Assembly: GCF_000732945.1 (NCBI RefSeq)
Contig: NZ_CP008944.1
Location: 1,727,784-1,791,783, forward strand
Length of the DNA: 64,000 nt
Source of the DNA: Corynebacterium atypicum
Lineage (GTDB): Bacteria; Actinomycetota; Actinomycetes; Mycobacteriales; Mycobacteriaceae
Reading direction: 5' to 3'
Both the position numbers and the translations under genes were made by a program. The notes beneath the pieces were generated by a model. The model made no database searches, was not told where the DNA came from, and worked only from the letters and a program-made list of their open reading frames with translations. This document shows, one piece after another, positions 1 to 9,235 of the stretch. Positions within the stretch are counted from its first letter, which is position 1; every line of letters starts with the position of its first letter.

Positions 1-596
1 CTGCGCAGCTGGGACGGCGACCCGACGAGCTGGGGGTTGCCCTCCTTATCCAGCACCAGGTGGCGCATGAAGTCGGTGTGCTCGCTGGTCTCAGTTACCG
101 CGAAAACCGCACCCGAGTCCTCGACGATCCACTGGATCTGCTTGGCCGAGGACGAGGGATAAATCGGCACCGAGACCGCTCCGGCAGCCCAGATAGCAAA
201 GTCGAACAGCGACCACTCGTAGCGAGTGGACGAAAGCAGAATAATTCGATCGCCCTGCTGCACGCCGTTAGCGATGAGTCCCTTTGCCACTTCGAAGACC
301 TCCTCGAGGAACTCTTCGGAGGTGACGTTGACCCACTCGTAGTTGTGCGGACGCACGAAGCTGATCCCGTAGGGCCGGTCGCGAACCTGCTCGATGAAGG
401 CGGTCAGCACCGTCTCATTCGGCCCGACCTGAAACTCCGCCGGCGTGTGGGCCACCCGCTGATCGCCGTAGCCGCCTTCGGTGACGGTGGTGAAAAAGCC
501 GGACCGCTTTGGCTGCGCCGCCCGGTGCTCGGCGGGTGCCTGGGTGGGGTTCTCGGGGCCTGGCTCGGTGGCTGACGTAAGCGGTGCCTCAGACAC
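1..596 (-). CDS. fadD: Long-chain acyl-CoA synthetase (AMP-forming), N-terminal part
   Basis: This frame stays open from a GTG at 596 to the window edge, giving the first 198 codons. Acyl-CoA ligases activate fatty acids with ATP and CoA through an acyl-AMP intermediate. The translation matches the N-terminal part of the FadD/FACL family: a polar leader of about 45 residues, a YEWVNVTSEEF segment, GDRIILLSSTRYEW, then AAGAVSVPIYPSSS, which precedes the AMP-binding P-loop that lies outside the window. The GTG is chosen because AAGGAAGG lies upstream and conserved sequence runs back close to it. The gene diverges from malQ. The family is clear, but chain-length preference cannot be judged. Confidence 0.8.
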   Translation of the reverse strand, partial: MSEAPLTSATEPGPENPTQAPAEHRAAQPKRSGFFTTVTEGGYGDQRVAHTPAEFQVGPNETVLTAFIEQVRDRPYGISFVRPHNYEWVNVTSEEFLEEVFEVAKGLIANGVQQGDRIILLSSTRYEWSLFDFAIWAAGAVSVPIYPSSSAKQIQWIVEDSGAVFAVTETSEHTDFMRHLVLDKEGNPQLVGSPSQLR

Positions 597-786
597 GGCG
601 TTGTCACCTTCCTTAACTGGGGGCTGGTTTAGACTGTGATGCTCGGTTCGGCCTGCCGCGGCGGGTCGGAGCTAGAAATAACTTGAGAAAGCTATCGCCT
701 CATAAGGTACCGCGCCCGGGCGCGCGGTGGCGCCGCCCGCGGGCATGCCACCCCGAGCCAATCGCGCCGAGAGCGCGCTTACATGC

Positions 787-792
787 CAGAAT
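787..792 (+). promoter_or_regulatory. Candidate -10 box of a leaderless malQ transcript
   Basis: CAGAAT lies exactly 6 nt before the preferred GTG start of malQ and no ribosome binding site is visible. Leaderless mRNAs are common in corynebacteria, so transcription may begin at or next to the GTG. This is an inference from spacing only, and the box matches TANNNT imperfectly. Confidence 0.35.
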
Positions 793-798
793 AGACAT

Positions 799-2931
799 GT
801 GACCTATCGCGAGACGCTCCATGTGTTGGCCCAGTCCTACGGCATAGCCACGTCCTACCGCGGCAACGCCGGAGAGCTGATCGAAGCAAGCGAGGACACC
901 CTGTTACGGCTCCTCGACGCCATGGGTGTTGACGCCCGCGACCCAGGGCGCGCTCTGGCTGCCCGCCGCGACGAAGAAGCCAGCCGGCCCCTGCCCTGGA
1001 CCGTCGTGACTACCGAGGGCTACCCCTACGAATTCACCGTGCACGTGCCGGACGGGGCGCCGGCGAACGTCTGGATCGAGCTCGAGGACGGCGGCCGCCG
1101 CGAGGTCCGCCAACTCGACGACTTCACCCCGCCGCACACTGTCGGCGACGTGAGCTGGGGCACTGCCCGCTTCGAGGCCCCGGCCGATTTGCCCCAGGGC
1201 TGGCACCGGCTGCGGCTGGAGTCCTCCGGCCGGGAAGCCACCTCGACGCTCGTGGTGACCCCGGAGCGCATCTCGCGCACGGCCGAGGTCACCGAGCATC
1301 CCAGCGCAGGCGTGATGGCGCAGCTCTATTCCGCGCGCTCGCGCACCTCCTGGGGTATCGGCGACTTTCGGGATCTCTCGCGCCTCGCCGAGATCGTGGC
1401 GCGGTCCGGTTTCGACTTCCTGCTCACCAACCCGCTACACGCCGCGGAGCCCTTCCCACCCATCGAAGACTCCCCCTACCTGCCGACGACGCGGAGGTTC
1501 ATCAACCCGATCTACCTGTGCATCGAAGACGTACCTGAATTCGAGCTTTTAAGCGCGGAATTGAAGGCCGACGTCGAGGAGATCGCCGCCGAATTCCAGG
1601 CCGCGAACTTCACCGGGGATTTCATCGATCGCAACCCTATCTTCGAGGCGAAACTCGCCGTGCTGCGCGAGCTGTTCCACCAGCCGCGCTCTGCTGAGCG
1701 GGCCGCCGAGTTCGCCGCCTTCGTCGACCGCGAGGGTACAGGGCTGGTCGCGTTTGCCCGCTGGTGTGCCGACCGCGAACGTGCAGCCGACGTCGGCCCC
1801 TCAGCGGGGGCCCACGCGCTCGCCGAGCCGAGTGCGGCCGAATACGCCACCGCAGTGGACTTTTACATGTGGCTGCAGTTTTTGTGCGACGAGCAGCTGG
1901 CGGGCGCCCAACAGGCCGCGCTCGCCGCGGGCATGCGCATCGGCATCGTCGCCGACCTTGCCGTGGGCACCCACCCCGGCGGCGCGGATGCCACCGTGCT
2001 CGCGGACTACCTCGCTCCGGGCGCCAGCGTCGGCGCCCCGCCGGATGGCTATAACCAGCGCGGGCAGGACTGGTCGCAGCCGCCGTGGCACCCGGAGGCG
2101 CTGGCCCGCGCGGGCTACCGGCCGTGGCGGGATATCCTGCGCACGGTGCTCCGCCACTCCGGCGGTATCCGCGTCGACCACGTCCTGGGGCTGTTCCGGC
2201 TGTTCTGGATCCCGCGGGGCTTGAGCCCCCAGGAAGGCGCCTACGTCTCCTACGACTTCGAGGCGATGCTGGGCATTCTGGCCCTCGAGGCCGAGCGTGC
2301 CGGCGCCGTGGTCATCGGCGAAGACCTCGGGACGTTTGAACAGTGGGTCCAGGAGGCGCTGGCCTACCGCGGCGTGATGGGTACCAACATCCTGTGGTTC
2401 GAATCCGACGGCCCCGGGGTACCCAAGGCCAAAGCCAACTACCGCCGCCTGGCGTTGGCCTCCGTAGGTACCCACGACCTTCCGCCCACCGCTGGCTTTT
2501 TAGCCGGCGAACACATCCGACTGCGCGACGAGCTGGGGCTGTTCACCCGCGACCTGGAGACCGAGGACCGCGACGATCTGGCCTGGCAGAACACGATTCT
2601 CGACGCCGTGCGGGCCGCGGGGTGCTTCGACGACGACCCGGGCGAATTCTCCGGGCGCAGCCGCGGCGAGCGCGGCGACACTGCGGAGATCCTGGTCGCG
2701 CTCACCCGGTTCATCGCGGCGACGCCCGCCGCGCTCACGTGCACCCAGCTCGTGGACCTGGTCGGCGACCTGCGCACCCAGAACCAGCCGGGGACCACCG
2801 GGGACCTCTACCCCAACTGGCGGGTGCCGCTGTGCGACGCCAGCGGCCGCCCGGTGCTCATCGAGGACCTGCCCAACGGCCAGCTCTTCGACAGGATCGC
2901 CCGCGCGGCGCTGACCGGCCGCGGCCGGTAG
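799..2931 (+). CDS. malQ: 4-alpha-glucanotransferase (amylomaltase)
   Basis: This GH77 disproportionating enzyme transfers maltosyl and longer glucan units between maltodextrins, releasing glucose, in the cytoplasm. An N-terminal domain of about 150 residues, typical of actinobacterial MalQ, precedes the barrel. The catalytic residues are visible: Asp460 in RVDHVLG, Glu508 in VIGEDLG and Asp560 in GTHDLPPT. The frame is open from 727, but I prefer the GTG at 799: the protein then begins MTYRETLHVLAQSYG as in relatives and has about 710 residues, the family size. It links to the trehalose genes downstream through shared maltose and maltodextrin metabolism. It looks intact. Confidence 0.92.
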   Translation: MTYRETLHVLAQSYGIATSYRGNAGELIEASEDTLLRLLDAMGVDARDPGRALAARRDEEASRPLPWTVVTTEGYPYEFTVHVPDGAPANVWIELEDGGRREVRQLDDFTPPHTVGDVSWGTARFEAPADLPQGWHRLRLESSGREATSTLVVTPERISRTAEVTEHPSAGVMAQLYSARSRTSWGIGDFRDLSRLAEIVARSGFDFLLTNPLHAAEPFPPIEDSPYLPTTRRFINPIYLCIEDVPEFELLSAELKADVEEIAAEFQAANFTGDFIDRNPIFEAKLAVLRELFHQPRSAERAAEFAAFVDREGTGLVAFARWCADRERAADVGPSAGAHALAEPSAAEYATAVDFYMWLQFLCDEQLAGAQQAALAAGMRIGIVADLAVGTHPGGADATVLADYLAPGASVGAPPDGYNQRGQDWSQPPWHPEALARAGYRPWRDILRTVLRHSGGIRVDHVLGLFRLFWIPRGLSPQEGAYVSYDFEAMLGILALEAERAGAVVIGEDLGTFEQWVQEALAYRGVMGTNILWFESDGPGVPKAKANYRRLALASVGTHDLPPTAGFLAGEHIRLRDELGLFTRDLETEDRDDLAWQNTILDAVRAAGCFDDDPGEFSGRSRGERGDTAEILVALTRFIAATPAALTCTQLVDLVGDLRTQNQPGTTGDLYPNWRVPLCDASGRPVLIEDLPNGQLFDRIARAALTGRGR

Positions 2932-2997
2932 ACCATAGCCGGGCGCTAATGTTCGAGGGCCCGGCCTACCCGCGCTAGACCAGCTCGACCAGGACGC

Positions 2998-3144
2998 CTA
3001 GACCAGGGAGATCAACCAGGCGATGACGACGATCGCCAGCAGCACGACGAGTGCCTTGGTTACCAGGGACTGGGGGTACTTGCGCCGGCCCCGAGGGTTC
3101 TTGCGGTCTTCCCGACGCAGCTGCTCGGGGTTGCCATCGACCAT
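2998..3144 (-). CDS. Small membrane protein of 48 residues
   Basis: The reading is MVDGNPEQLRREDRKNPRGR, then a basic stretch and one hydrophobic helix (ALVVLLAIVVIAWLISLV) that ends the protein. The charge pattern predicts a tail-anchored or single-span membrane protein with its basic N-terminus in the cytoplasm. It starts 12 nt after the stop of the 72-residue membrane protein upstream, so the two are probably co-transcribed. I do not recognise a family. The overlapping 81-codon frame lacks protein-like composition and I reject it. Confidence 0.5.
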   Translation of the reverse strand: MVDGNPEQLRREDRKNPRGRRKYPQSLVTKALVVLLAIVVIAWLISLV

Positions 3145-3156
3145 AAAGGGTTGACC

Positions 3157-3375
3157 TCACTTTTCTTCTCCGCCGATCGCCGGCGTCTCTAGCGTCGACT
3201 GCCTGACTGCCGAGCCCCACTTGCGCCTGCCCACCGCCGCGAGATCGATGCCGCGCAAGACGGCGATCGCGATCGCCGCCACCAGCGGCACGGCCCCCAG
3301 GAAGAGCACCGTGAGCTGCACCGTGAGCGGGGCAGCGACGAGCGCCTGGGCAAAGCGGTCATAGAGTTCGATCAC
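3157..3375 (-). CDS. Small membrane protein of 72 residues, divergent from treS
   Basis: From the GTG at 3375 the protein reads [20 protein letters not shown], a hydrophobic helix ([20 protein letters not shown]), then a basic C-terminal tail ending GGEEK. The longer 170-codon frame through the same stop has an Arg-rich, low-complexity extension that runs into treS, so I prefer the short form. The gene is divergent from treS, with starts 73 nt apart, and sits just upstream of the 48-residue membrane protein. I recall a small secreted or membrane protein at this place in C. glutamicum. The function is unknown. Confidence 0.5.
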   Translation of the reverse strand: MIELYDRFAQALVAAPLTVQLTVLFLGAVPLVAAIAIAVLRGIDLAAVGRRKWGSAVRQSTLETPAIGGEEK

Positions 3376-3435
3376 CCGGTTAAGCCTAGCTGGAAGTGCA
3401 TCGGGGCCTCGGTAACGCGTCCGGGGCGAGACCTT

Positions 3436-3441
3436 TACTCT
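3436..3441 (+). promoter_or_regulatory. treS: Candidate -10 box of a leaderless treS transcript
   Basis: TACTCT fits TANNNT and lies 6 nt before the treS ATG, too close for a usual 5' leader. The only SD-like bases, AGAGG, almost touch the start codon. This suggests a leaderless treS-maltokinase-esterase mRNA. No convincing -35 box was seen. Confidence 0.45.
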
Positions 3442-3447
3442 AGAGGC

Positions 3448-5373
3448 ATGGACGACCACGCTCTTTCGCCAACGCACGGCCCGGGCGCAGACAGCGATCC
3501 CGGCTACGTCGGACAATTTGCGCCGCCACGCGGCGCCGCGCCTACCGCTCACGCACCTGTGGGGTCGGTCTCGATTGCAGACGGCACCAACCCGCCCACG
3601 GCTCGCACAGGGGGCGCTGGTGCCGCGCCGCGCCCGCCGGTCGATGAGGCCGGGTTCCTGGTCGAGCACGACGCCGACGAGTTTGACACCCCCTCGCCTG
3701 CCCCGGGCGAGGCCCCCTGGGAGCGCGGGGAACCCGAGTGGTACAAGACGGCGGTTTTCTACGAGGTACTGGTGCGCTCGTTCTACGATCCGGAAGGCAC
3801 CGGCTCCGGCACGCTGAAGGGGATTACCGCAAAGCTGGACTACCTCAAGTGGTTAGGCATCAACTGCCTGTGGCTTCCACCCTTCTACGATTCCCCGCTG
3901 CGCGACGGCGGCTATGACATCCGCAATTTCCGCGAGATCTTGCCCGAGTTCGGCACGGTCGACGACTTTGTGGAACTCGTCGATCACGCCCACCAGCGCG
4001 GTATCCGGGTCATTACCGACGTCGTGGTCAATCACACCAGCGACACGCACGCGTGGTTCCAGGAATCTCGGACCAACCCGGACGGCCCTTACGGCGACTT
4101 CTACGTCTGGTCCGACGATCCGGAGCTCTACTCGGATGCCCGGATCATCTTTATCGACACCGAGGAATCCAACTGGACTTTCGACCCGGTGCGCGGCCAA
4201 TACTTCTGGCACCGGTTCTTCTCTCACCAGCCGGACCTGAATTACGATAACCCGGACGTGCAAGAGGCCATGCTTGACGTCATGCGCTTTTGGCTCGACC
4301 TGGGTCTGGACGGGTTCCGACTCGACGCCGTGCCCTACCTCTTCGAGCGCGAAGGCACCACCGGCGAGAACCTCCCGGAGACCCACGAGTTTTTGAAGCG
4401 CGTGCGCGCGATGATCGACGCGGAGTACCCGGGACGGGTGCTGCTGGCAGAGGCCAACCAGCTTCCCGACGACGTGGTCGAGTACTTCGGCGCCGCGCCC
4501 GAGGGCGACGAGTGCCACATGGCCTTCCACTTCCCGGTGATGCCCCGGATCTTCATGGCGGTGCGCCAGGGCAAGGCCGCACCCATCCAGGACATTCTGG
4601 CCAAGACGCCGGCGATCCCGCGGACCGCGCAGTGGGGTATTTTCCTGCGCAATCACGACGAGCTCACCCTCGAGATGGTCACCGAGGAAGAGCGGGCCTA
4701 CATGTACGGCGAGTACGCGCGCGATCCCCGGATGAAGTCCAACGTGGGCATCCGCCGCCGGCTCGCCCCGCTCGTCGGTGGTGATCGCAACCAGCTAGAG
4801 CTGCTGCACGCGCTCCTGCTCTCCCTGCCGGGTTCCCCGGTGCTCTACTACGGCGACGAGATCGGGATGGGCGATAACATCTGGCTCGCCGACCGTGACG
4901 GGGTGCGCACCCCGATGCAGTGGTCTTCTGACCGCAACGGCGGTTTCTCCTCCGCGGAGCCCGAGCGGCTCTACCTGCCGGCTGTGCAAAACGACCAGTA
5001 CGGCTACGGCACCGTGAACGTGGACAACCAGATGAAAAAGGAGAACTCGCTGCTGCAGTGGGTGCGCAGCTACGTGCACGTCCGCCAGCAATACGACGCG
5101 TTTGGGTTGGGCGATTACGTGCCGGTCGACTGCGCCAACGAGGCGATCCTGAGCTTCGTGCGCACCCTCAAAAAGGCCGACCCCATCTTGTGCATCAATA
5201 ACCTGTCGAACCGCCCGCAGCCGGTGCAGCTTGTCTTGACGGACTACGCGGGCAGGGTGCCGCGCGAGCTATCTGGCGGCGAGTATTTCCCCGCCGTCGG
5301 CGAGCAGGGCGAGTTTACCGCCACCCTGGCCCCACACGGTTTTCTCTGGTTTGAGTTGGAGGATCTCGCGTGA
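3448..5373 (+). CDS. treS: Trehalose synthase / maltose alpha-D-glucosyltransferase
   Basis: TreS interconverts maltose and trehalose. The GH13 barrel begins near residue 98 ([10 protein letters not shown]) after a low-complexity Ala/Pro-rich leader. Catalytic landmarks are DVVVNHTSD near residue 190, the nucleophile Asp293 in [10 protein letters not shown], the acid Glu335 in LLAEANQ and Asp404 in [10 protein letters not shown]; the last motif is characteristic of TreS. At 641 residues it is slightly longer than usual because of the leader. Its TGA overlaps the GTG of the maltokinase gene, so the pair is translationally coupled. With maltokinase this route converts trehalose to maltose-1-phosphate, the GlgE substrate. 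GlgE itself is not in the window. Confidence 0.95.
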   Translation: MDDHALSPTHGPGADSDPGYVGQFAPPRGAAPTAHAPVGSVSIADGTNPPTARTGGAGAAPRPPVDEAGFLVEHDADEFDTPSPAPGEAPWERGEPEWYKTAVFYEVLVRSFYDPEGTGSGTLKGITAKLDYLKWLGINCLWLPPFYDSPLRDGGYDIRNFREILPEFGTVDDFVELVDHAHQRGIRVITDVVVNHTSDTHAWFQESRTNPDGPYGDFYVWSDDPELYSDARIIFIDTEESNWTFDPVRGQYFWHRFFSHQPDLNYDNPDVQEAMLDVMRFWLDLGLDGFRLDAVPYLFEREGTTGENLPETHEFLKRVRAMIDAEYPGRVLLAEANQLPDDVVEYFGAAPEGDECHMAFHFPVMPRIFMAVRQGKAAPIQDILAKTPAIPRTAQWGIFLRNHDELTLEMVTEEERAYMYGEYARDPRMKSNVGIRRRLAPLVGGDRNQLELLHALLLSLPGSPVLYYGDEIGMGDNIWLADRDGVRTPMQWSSDRNGGFSSAEPERLYLPAVQNDQYGYGTVNVDNQMKKENSLLQWVRSYVHVRQQYDAFGLGDYVPVDCANEAILSFVRTLKKADPILCINNLSNRPQPVQLVLTDYAGRVPRELSGGEYFPAVGEQGEFTATLAPHGFLWFELEDLA

Positions 5374-6599
5374 TCGATACGGAAGCACTCGCCCGGGAGC
5401 TGAGCCACTCCTGCTTCTACGGCGCGAAGACGGAAACCATCGACCGCGTCGAGGTTCTGCACAGCTCACCGCTTACCGGCGCCGAGGCGGATACCTCCGC
5501 ACTAATCGTGCGGGTCCACCACGGGCAGTCGGCCGACCTCTACCAGCTCTATGTCGACTCCGCCGGCCGGGACGTGCTCGGCGAGCGGGCCAGCGACTAC
5601 GGTGCGGCACTTGCCGCTGGCCGGCCACCGGTGGGCGAGGTCCACGGCGACGCGGGGCTTATCGCCGGGCTGAGCGGCCGGCCGCTAGGCCTGGAGCAGT
5701 CGAACAGCACGCTCGTGTTCGGCGCGGCGGGCGGCCCACCGCAGGTGGCGGTGAAGGTATTCCGCAAACTCGAGCCAGGCCTCAATCCCGAGGTGGAGCT
5801 TCTCACCCAGATCTCCGAATGCCCGTACGTCCCGCGTATCTTCGCCTGGGTGGGCACCCGCGACGGCGCCGACCCGGTCACACTGGCCATTGCGGAGGAG
5901 TTCATCGCGGATTCCGCCAATGGCTGGGCCGACGCCCTGGAGTTCGCCGCGGCGGACCGTTCCTTCGCCCCGCGGGCGACGGCCCTGGGGAAGGCCGTCC
6001 GGGCCGTCCACGAAGAGCTGGCTGATAAGCTCGGCACCGAAGAAGCCAGCGGCGAGGAGCTTGTCGGGCGCCTCGACGAGCGGCTTGCCGCGGCTGCACC
6101 AGCCGTGGAGAGCGCGGCCGGGGCGGAGCTCTTCGCCCGCGCCCGCACCCGACTACGCGGTTTGGTCAGCGCCGCCAACACGCAGCGCATCCACGGCGAC
6201 CTGCACCTGGGGCAGGTGCTCGTGGTCGGCGATGGCTATCGGATCTTGGACTTCGAAGGTGAGCCGGCCCGCCCACTAGCCGAGCGACGCCGCCGGGACC
6301 CGGCGGTACGCGATGTTGCCGGCCTCGTGCGCTCCATCGACTACGCCGCCCACTTCCCCGCTTATTCCCACACGGGCCCCGGCCCCAAGGACCCCAGCGC
6401 CTGGTCCTGCGAGGCGAGCGAAGCCCTGCTCGCCGGCTACGGCCTGGCTGAAGATCAGCGCCAGCTCCTCGACGCCTATGTCCTCGACAAGGCCCTCTAC
6501 GAGGTAGCGTACGAGGCCAACAACCGCCCCGACTGGGTGGGCATCCCGCTGGCCGCCGTCCGCCGCCTGCTGGGCGATAGCGAGGATAGCGCCAAGTGA
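5370..6599 (+). CDS. mak: Maltokinase (maltose + ATP to maltose-1-phosphate)
   Basis: Maltokinase belongs to the aminoglycoside-phosphotransferase-like fold. The catalytic loop is HGDLHLGQV (His275, Asp277), and the metal-binding element is [16 protein letters not shown] (Asp294), both hallmarks of actinobacterial Mak/Pep2. The 409 residues are slightly fewer than the mycobacterial enzyme. The GTG start overlaps the treS stop (GTGA), and the gene's own TGA overlaps the next GTG in the same way, so three genes form a coupled operon. In the pathway it phosphorylates maltose made by TreS, committing carbon to alpha-glucan synthesis. Confidence 0.92.
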   Translation: MIDTEALARELSHSCFYGAKTETIDRVEVLHSSPLTGAEADTSALIVRVHHGQSADLYQLYVDSAGRDVLGERASDYGAALAAGRPPVGEVHGDAGLIAGLSGRPLGLEQSNSTLVFGAAGGPPQVAVKVFRKLEPGLNPEVELLTQISECPYVPRIFAWVGTRDGADPVTLAIAEEFIADSANGWADALEFAAADRSFAPRATALGKAVRAVHEELADKLGTEEASGEELVGRLDERLAAAAPAVESAAGAELFARARTRLRGLVSAANTQRIHGDLHLGQVLVVGDGYRILDFEGEPARPLAERRRRDPAVRDVAGLVRSIDYAAHFPAYSHTGPGPKDPSAWSCEASEALLAGYGLAEDQRQLLDAYVLDKALYEVAYEANNRPDWVGIPLAAVRRLLGDSEDSAK

Positions 6600-7924
6600 G
6601 CCAGCGGGAAGCGCAGTTACGCTCGGCCACGGCCGTGTACCAAGGCGAGGACCGCGGGAAGACCTGGGTCTTTCATTCGATCGAGTACTCGGAGATTCCG
6701 GGCCCGTTCGAGTTTCCCCGGGCCAAAACCCCCGCGGCCGAGGAGGAACCGGTGGTGATCGACGCCACCCGCCCCCGCCCCGAGCGGGTGGCGCTGACGA
6801 TCGCCGTTCCCACCGGCGCGAAGTTCGGCGCGGACCTGCCCGTCGTCGCGTTCATTCACGGCGGTGCGTACGTGGAAGGCTCGCACGAGGATTTCGATCT
6901 GACGGGACTGGCCGCCCACAACGTGGTCGCCGTCTCGATCGACTACCGGGTGGGCCTCGAGGGCTTCGTGCATTTCCACGACGATCCCCCGGACCACTAC
7001 CGCGGCATCGAGGACTGCCTGGTGGCGCTCGAGTGGGTGCAAAAGGAGATCGAGTGCTTCGGCGGGGATCCCACCAATGTCACGCTGGCCGGGCAGTCGG
7101 CCGGTGCGGGCATCTGCCTGTGGCTGGCGCGCACCGATCACTTCCGGGGCCTGTTCCGGCGCCTGTGGGCGCTCTCTCCGGCCTTCCCCCGCCAGCCTTT
7201 TGCCAAACGTAAGGGGACGCTGCGGCGCATCCTCGGCACGCCGATTACCCGGCGGCATCTCACCGCCAAACTGCAGCGCCACCCGCGGGCGCTACGCCGC
7301 GGGCAGCGGGCCTTCTGCCGCCGATTTTTCACCGACATCGCCTTCGGCCCGGCCCCCTTCGACCCCTCGCTGCTCGCCGAGGTCCCCATGCTCCTGAGCG
7401 CCACTCGCGACGAGTTCTATCACGACCCGACCACCACCTGGTTGGACGCCCACGGGCTGGGGCGTGTGCTCGTGCGGCTTTTGGCCGCCCACTTTGGCGT
7501 CTGGGTGCCCGCCTCGAGCTACCTCCAGAACACTTCGGTAATCGATGCCGCCCGGCCATTGTCCAGGCTGTACGGAGACGCCGCCGTGCGCCGATGGGTG
7601 GCTCAGACCGCGGAGCAGGCCCCGGGGCAGTCCTGGGTGTTTGAGCTTACCGGCACCCCCGAGCAGCCGGCGGTGCACTGCGATGACCTCCCGCTCATCT
7701 TCGGGCCGGGCACTGGCCCGCAGGGCGGCCCCGAGGCGCGCGGCGACCACCTGCTCAAGCTCCTGGTCAGCTTCGCCGGCGGGCAGCCGCCCTCCTGGCG
7801 CCCATACCGGCACTCGACGCGGCGGGCGGCAGCGCGCATCGACCGCGATTCGGGGCGCATCACTGAGGCCAGCGACCCATTGAAGTACGTGCGCCTGGCG
7901 TTCAAGCCGCCGAAGTGGCGCTAG
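6596..7924 (+). CDS. Type B carboxylesterase-like hydrolase
   Basis: This is an alpha/beta hydrolase of the carboxylesterase type B family. It has the oxyanion-hole motif HGGAY at residues 88-92 and the nucleophile elbow GQSAG with Ser168. The start is a GTG overlapping the maltokinase TGA. At 442 residues it is somewhat shorter than typical type B esterases of about 500. No signal peptide is visible, so it is likely cytoplasmic. The substrate is unknown. Its coupling to treS and mak suggests co-expression, but a role in trehalose or maltose metabolism is only conjecture. Confidence 0.8.
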   Translation: MSQREAQLRSATAVYQGEDRGKTWVFHSIEYSEIPGPFEFPRAKTPAAEEEPVVIDATRPRPERVALTIAVPTGAKFGADLPVVAFIHGGAYVEGSHEDFDLTGLAAHNVVAVSIDYRVGLEGFVHFHDDPPDHYRGIEDCLVALEWVQKEIECFGGDPTNVTLAGQSAGAGICLWLARTDHFRGLFRRLWALSPAFPRQPFAKRKGTLRRILGTPITRRHLTAKLQRHPRALRRGQRAFCRRFFTDIAFGPAPFDPSLLAEVPMLLSATRDEFYHDPTTTWLDAHGLGRVLVRLLAAHFGVWVPASSYLQNTSVIDAARPLSRLYGDAAVRRWVAQTAEQAPGQSWVFELTGTPEQPAVHCDDLPLIFGPGTGPQGGPEARGDHLLKLLVSFAGGQPPSWRPYRHSTRRAAARIDRDSGRITEASDPLKYVRLAFKPPKWR

Positions 7925-7973
7925 CGCTAACAGCGCCCGCCTTCCGCTACCGCGCCGTGCGGGGCCCGGGCAC

Positions 7974-8534
7974 TCAGCCCAGCGCCGCGACCAACCTGGG
8001 ATCAGCCAGTTCCGCGACCATCCACTGCGAAAAGACCTCGGGCAGCGCGCGGGCGGCGGCGACGACATCCGCCGGGGCCGCCCACACCCACGCGTCGACC
8101 TCCTCGGGGTTGACCGCAAGGGCCACGGGGCCGGTCAAGCGCACGACGAAGACGGGGCAGACCTCGTATTCGACGATCCCGGAGGAGTCGGTGGCCCGAT
8201 AAGAAAAATCCGGGAGCACTTCCTCGACCGCGCCCAGCTGCGCGGGCTGAAGTCCGAGCTCCTCGCTGGCGCGGCGACGCACTGCGGCGACGGTGATTTC
8301 CCCCGGCCCCGGGTGCCCGCAGAAGCTGTTCGTCCACACTCCCGGCCAAGTGCGCTTGCTGAGCGCCCGCCGGGTGAGCAACAGTCTGCCCTCGGGGTCG
8401 AGGACGTAGGCGGAAAAGGCAAAGTGCAACGGCGTATCGGCGGTGTGCACGGTGGCTTTGGGGGCAGTGCCCGCCGGGCGCCCATCGGCGCCGACGAGGA
8501 CGACGAGCTCCTCTGTCTCGTGCGAACTATCCAT
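7974..8534 (-). CDS. idi: Isopentenyl-diphosphate delta-isomerase, type 1
   Basis: Idi interconverts isopentenyl and dimethylallyl diphosphate for isoprenoid synthesis in the cytoplasm. The Nudix-fold protein has the catalytic Cys72 in NSFCGHP, Glu122 and Glu124 in IVEYEVCPVF, and the family length of 186 residues. Its ATG overlaps the stop of the upstream lipoprotein gene by one base (TAATG), so the two are coupled. The family is clear and the gene looks intact. Confidence 0.93.
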   Translation of the reverse strand: MDSSHETEELVVLVGADGRPAGTAPKATVHTADTPLHFAFSAYVLDPEGRLLLTRRALSKRTWPGVWTNSFCGHPGPGEITVAAVRRRASEELGLQPAQLGAVEEVLPDFSYRATDSSGIVEYEVCPVFVVRLTGPVALAVNPEEVDAWVWAAPADVVAAARALPEVFSQWMVAELADPRLVAALG

Positions 8535-9046
8535 TAGAGCTGACCGATAAAAGTCACGTTACCGATGGTAAATCGGGCGTTAGAGAGGTTGCCCGGCGCA
8601 ATGTCGAAGGGGTAGCGCAAGTTGGTCGTGGCCCCGGCGCCGAGCGGGCGGTCGAGTCCGTCCATTCCGGCCACGCCGGCGTCCTCGGCGTCGAGAAGGT
8701 CCACGTTCGCCCCACCCGCGGCCTTAAGGGTGGGCTCGTCCAGAGCGTCGGGGGGCACCGGGACGTCATTCAAGTTCTTCACCTTCACGGTGATGATCGA
8801 GCCGCCGGCCTGCCCGGACACCGTACCCTGCAAGGTGTAGGCCAGGTGCAGGCCCGGGTCTTCCACTTCGTCGTCAAGGGCATCGGCCTGAATCCCGCTC
8901 GCCTTCTCCGGGACAAAGGTGGGGGTCTGGCTGGTGGTTACTTCGAGCCCCTCGGTGGACTCTTTCTCATCGCCGCAGCCAGCAAGGACTACCCCTGCCG
9001 CGACGACGAGCGCCGCTAGGCTCCGGGTGCGGATGACACTCGCCAC
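8534..9046 (-). CDS. Secreted lipoprotein of unknown function
   Basis: From a GTG the protein begins with a basic n-region and a hydrophobic stretch ending in the lipobox LAGC, with Cys24 as the lipidation site. The mature part of about 147 residues is acidic and contains a VKVKNLNDVPVPPDAL segment, suggesting a small immunoglobulin-like or DUF-type beta domain. AAAGGCGG provides a plausible ribosome binding site. The gene is coupled to idi. I recall a putative secreted protein next to idi in C. glutamicum. The function is unknown. Confidence 0.75.
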   Translation of the reverse strand: MASVIRTRSLAALVVAAGVVLAGCGDEKESTEGLEVTTSQTPTFVPEKASGIQADALDDEVEDPGLHLAYTLQGTVSGQAGGSIITVKVKNLNDVPVPPDALDEPTLKAAGGANVDLLDAEDAGVAGMDGLDRPLGAGATTNLRYPFDIAPGNLSNARFTIGNVTFIGQL

Positions 9047-9235
9047 GGATCGGCCGCCTTTCTCGGTTTCATACGCCGTTGTTGCTCTCCTGCAAAGGCA
9101 GTTTACCCATGCGCGGGCGCTGGAATACTGCGCGGGCGCGGTACGTTGAACTAACTCGCGCAGCGTACCCGTTCGCTAGCGCGATCTCCCTGATGCCCGC
9201 GGTTGCGCGGCGAAAAGGAAGGTTTGGTTCTCCGG

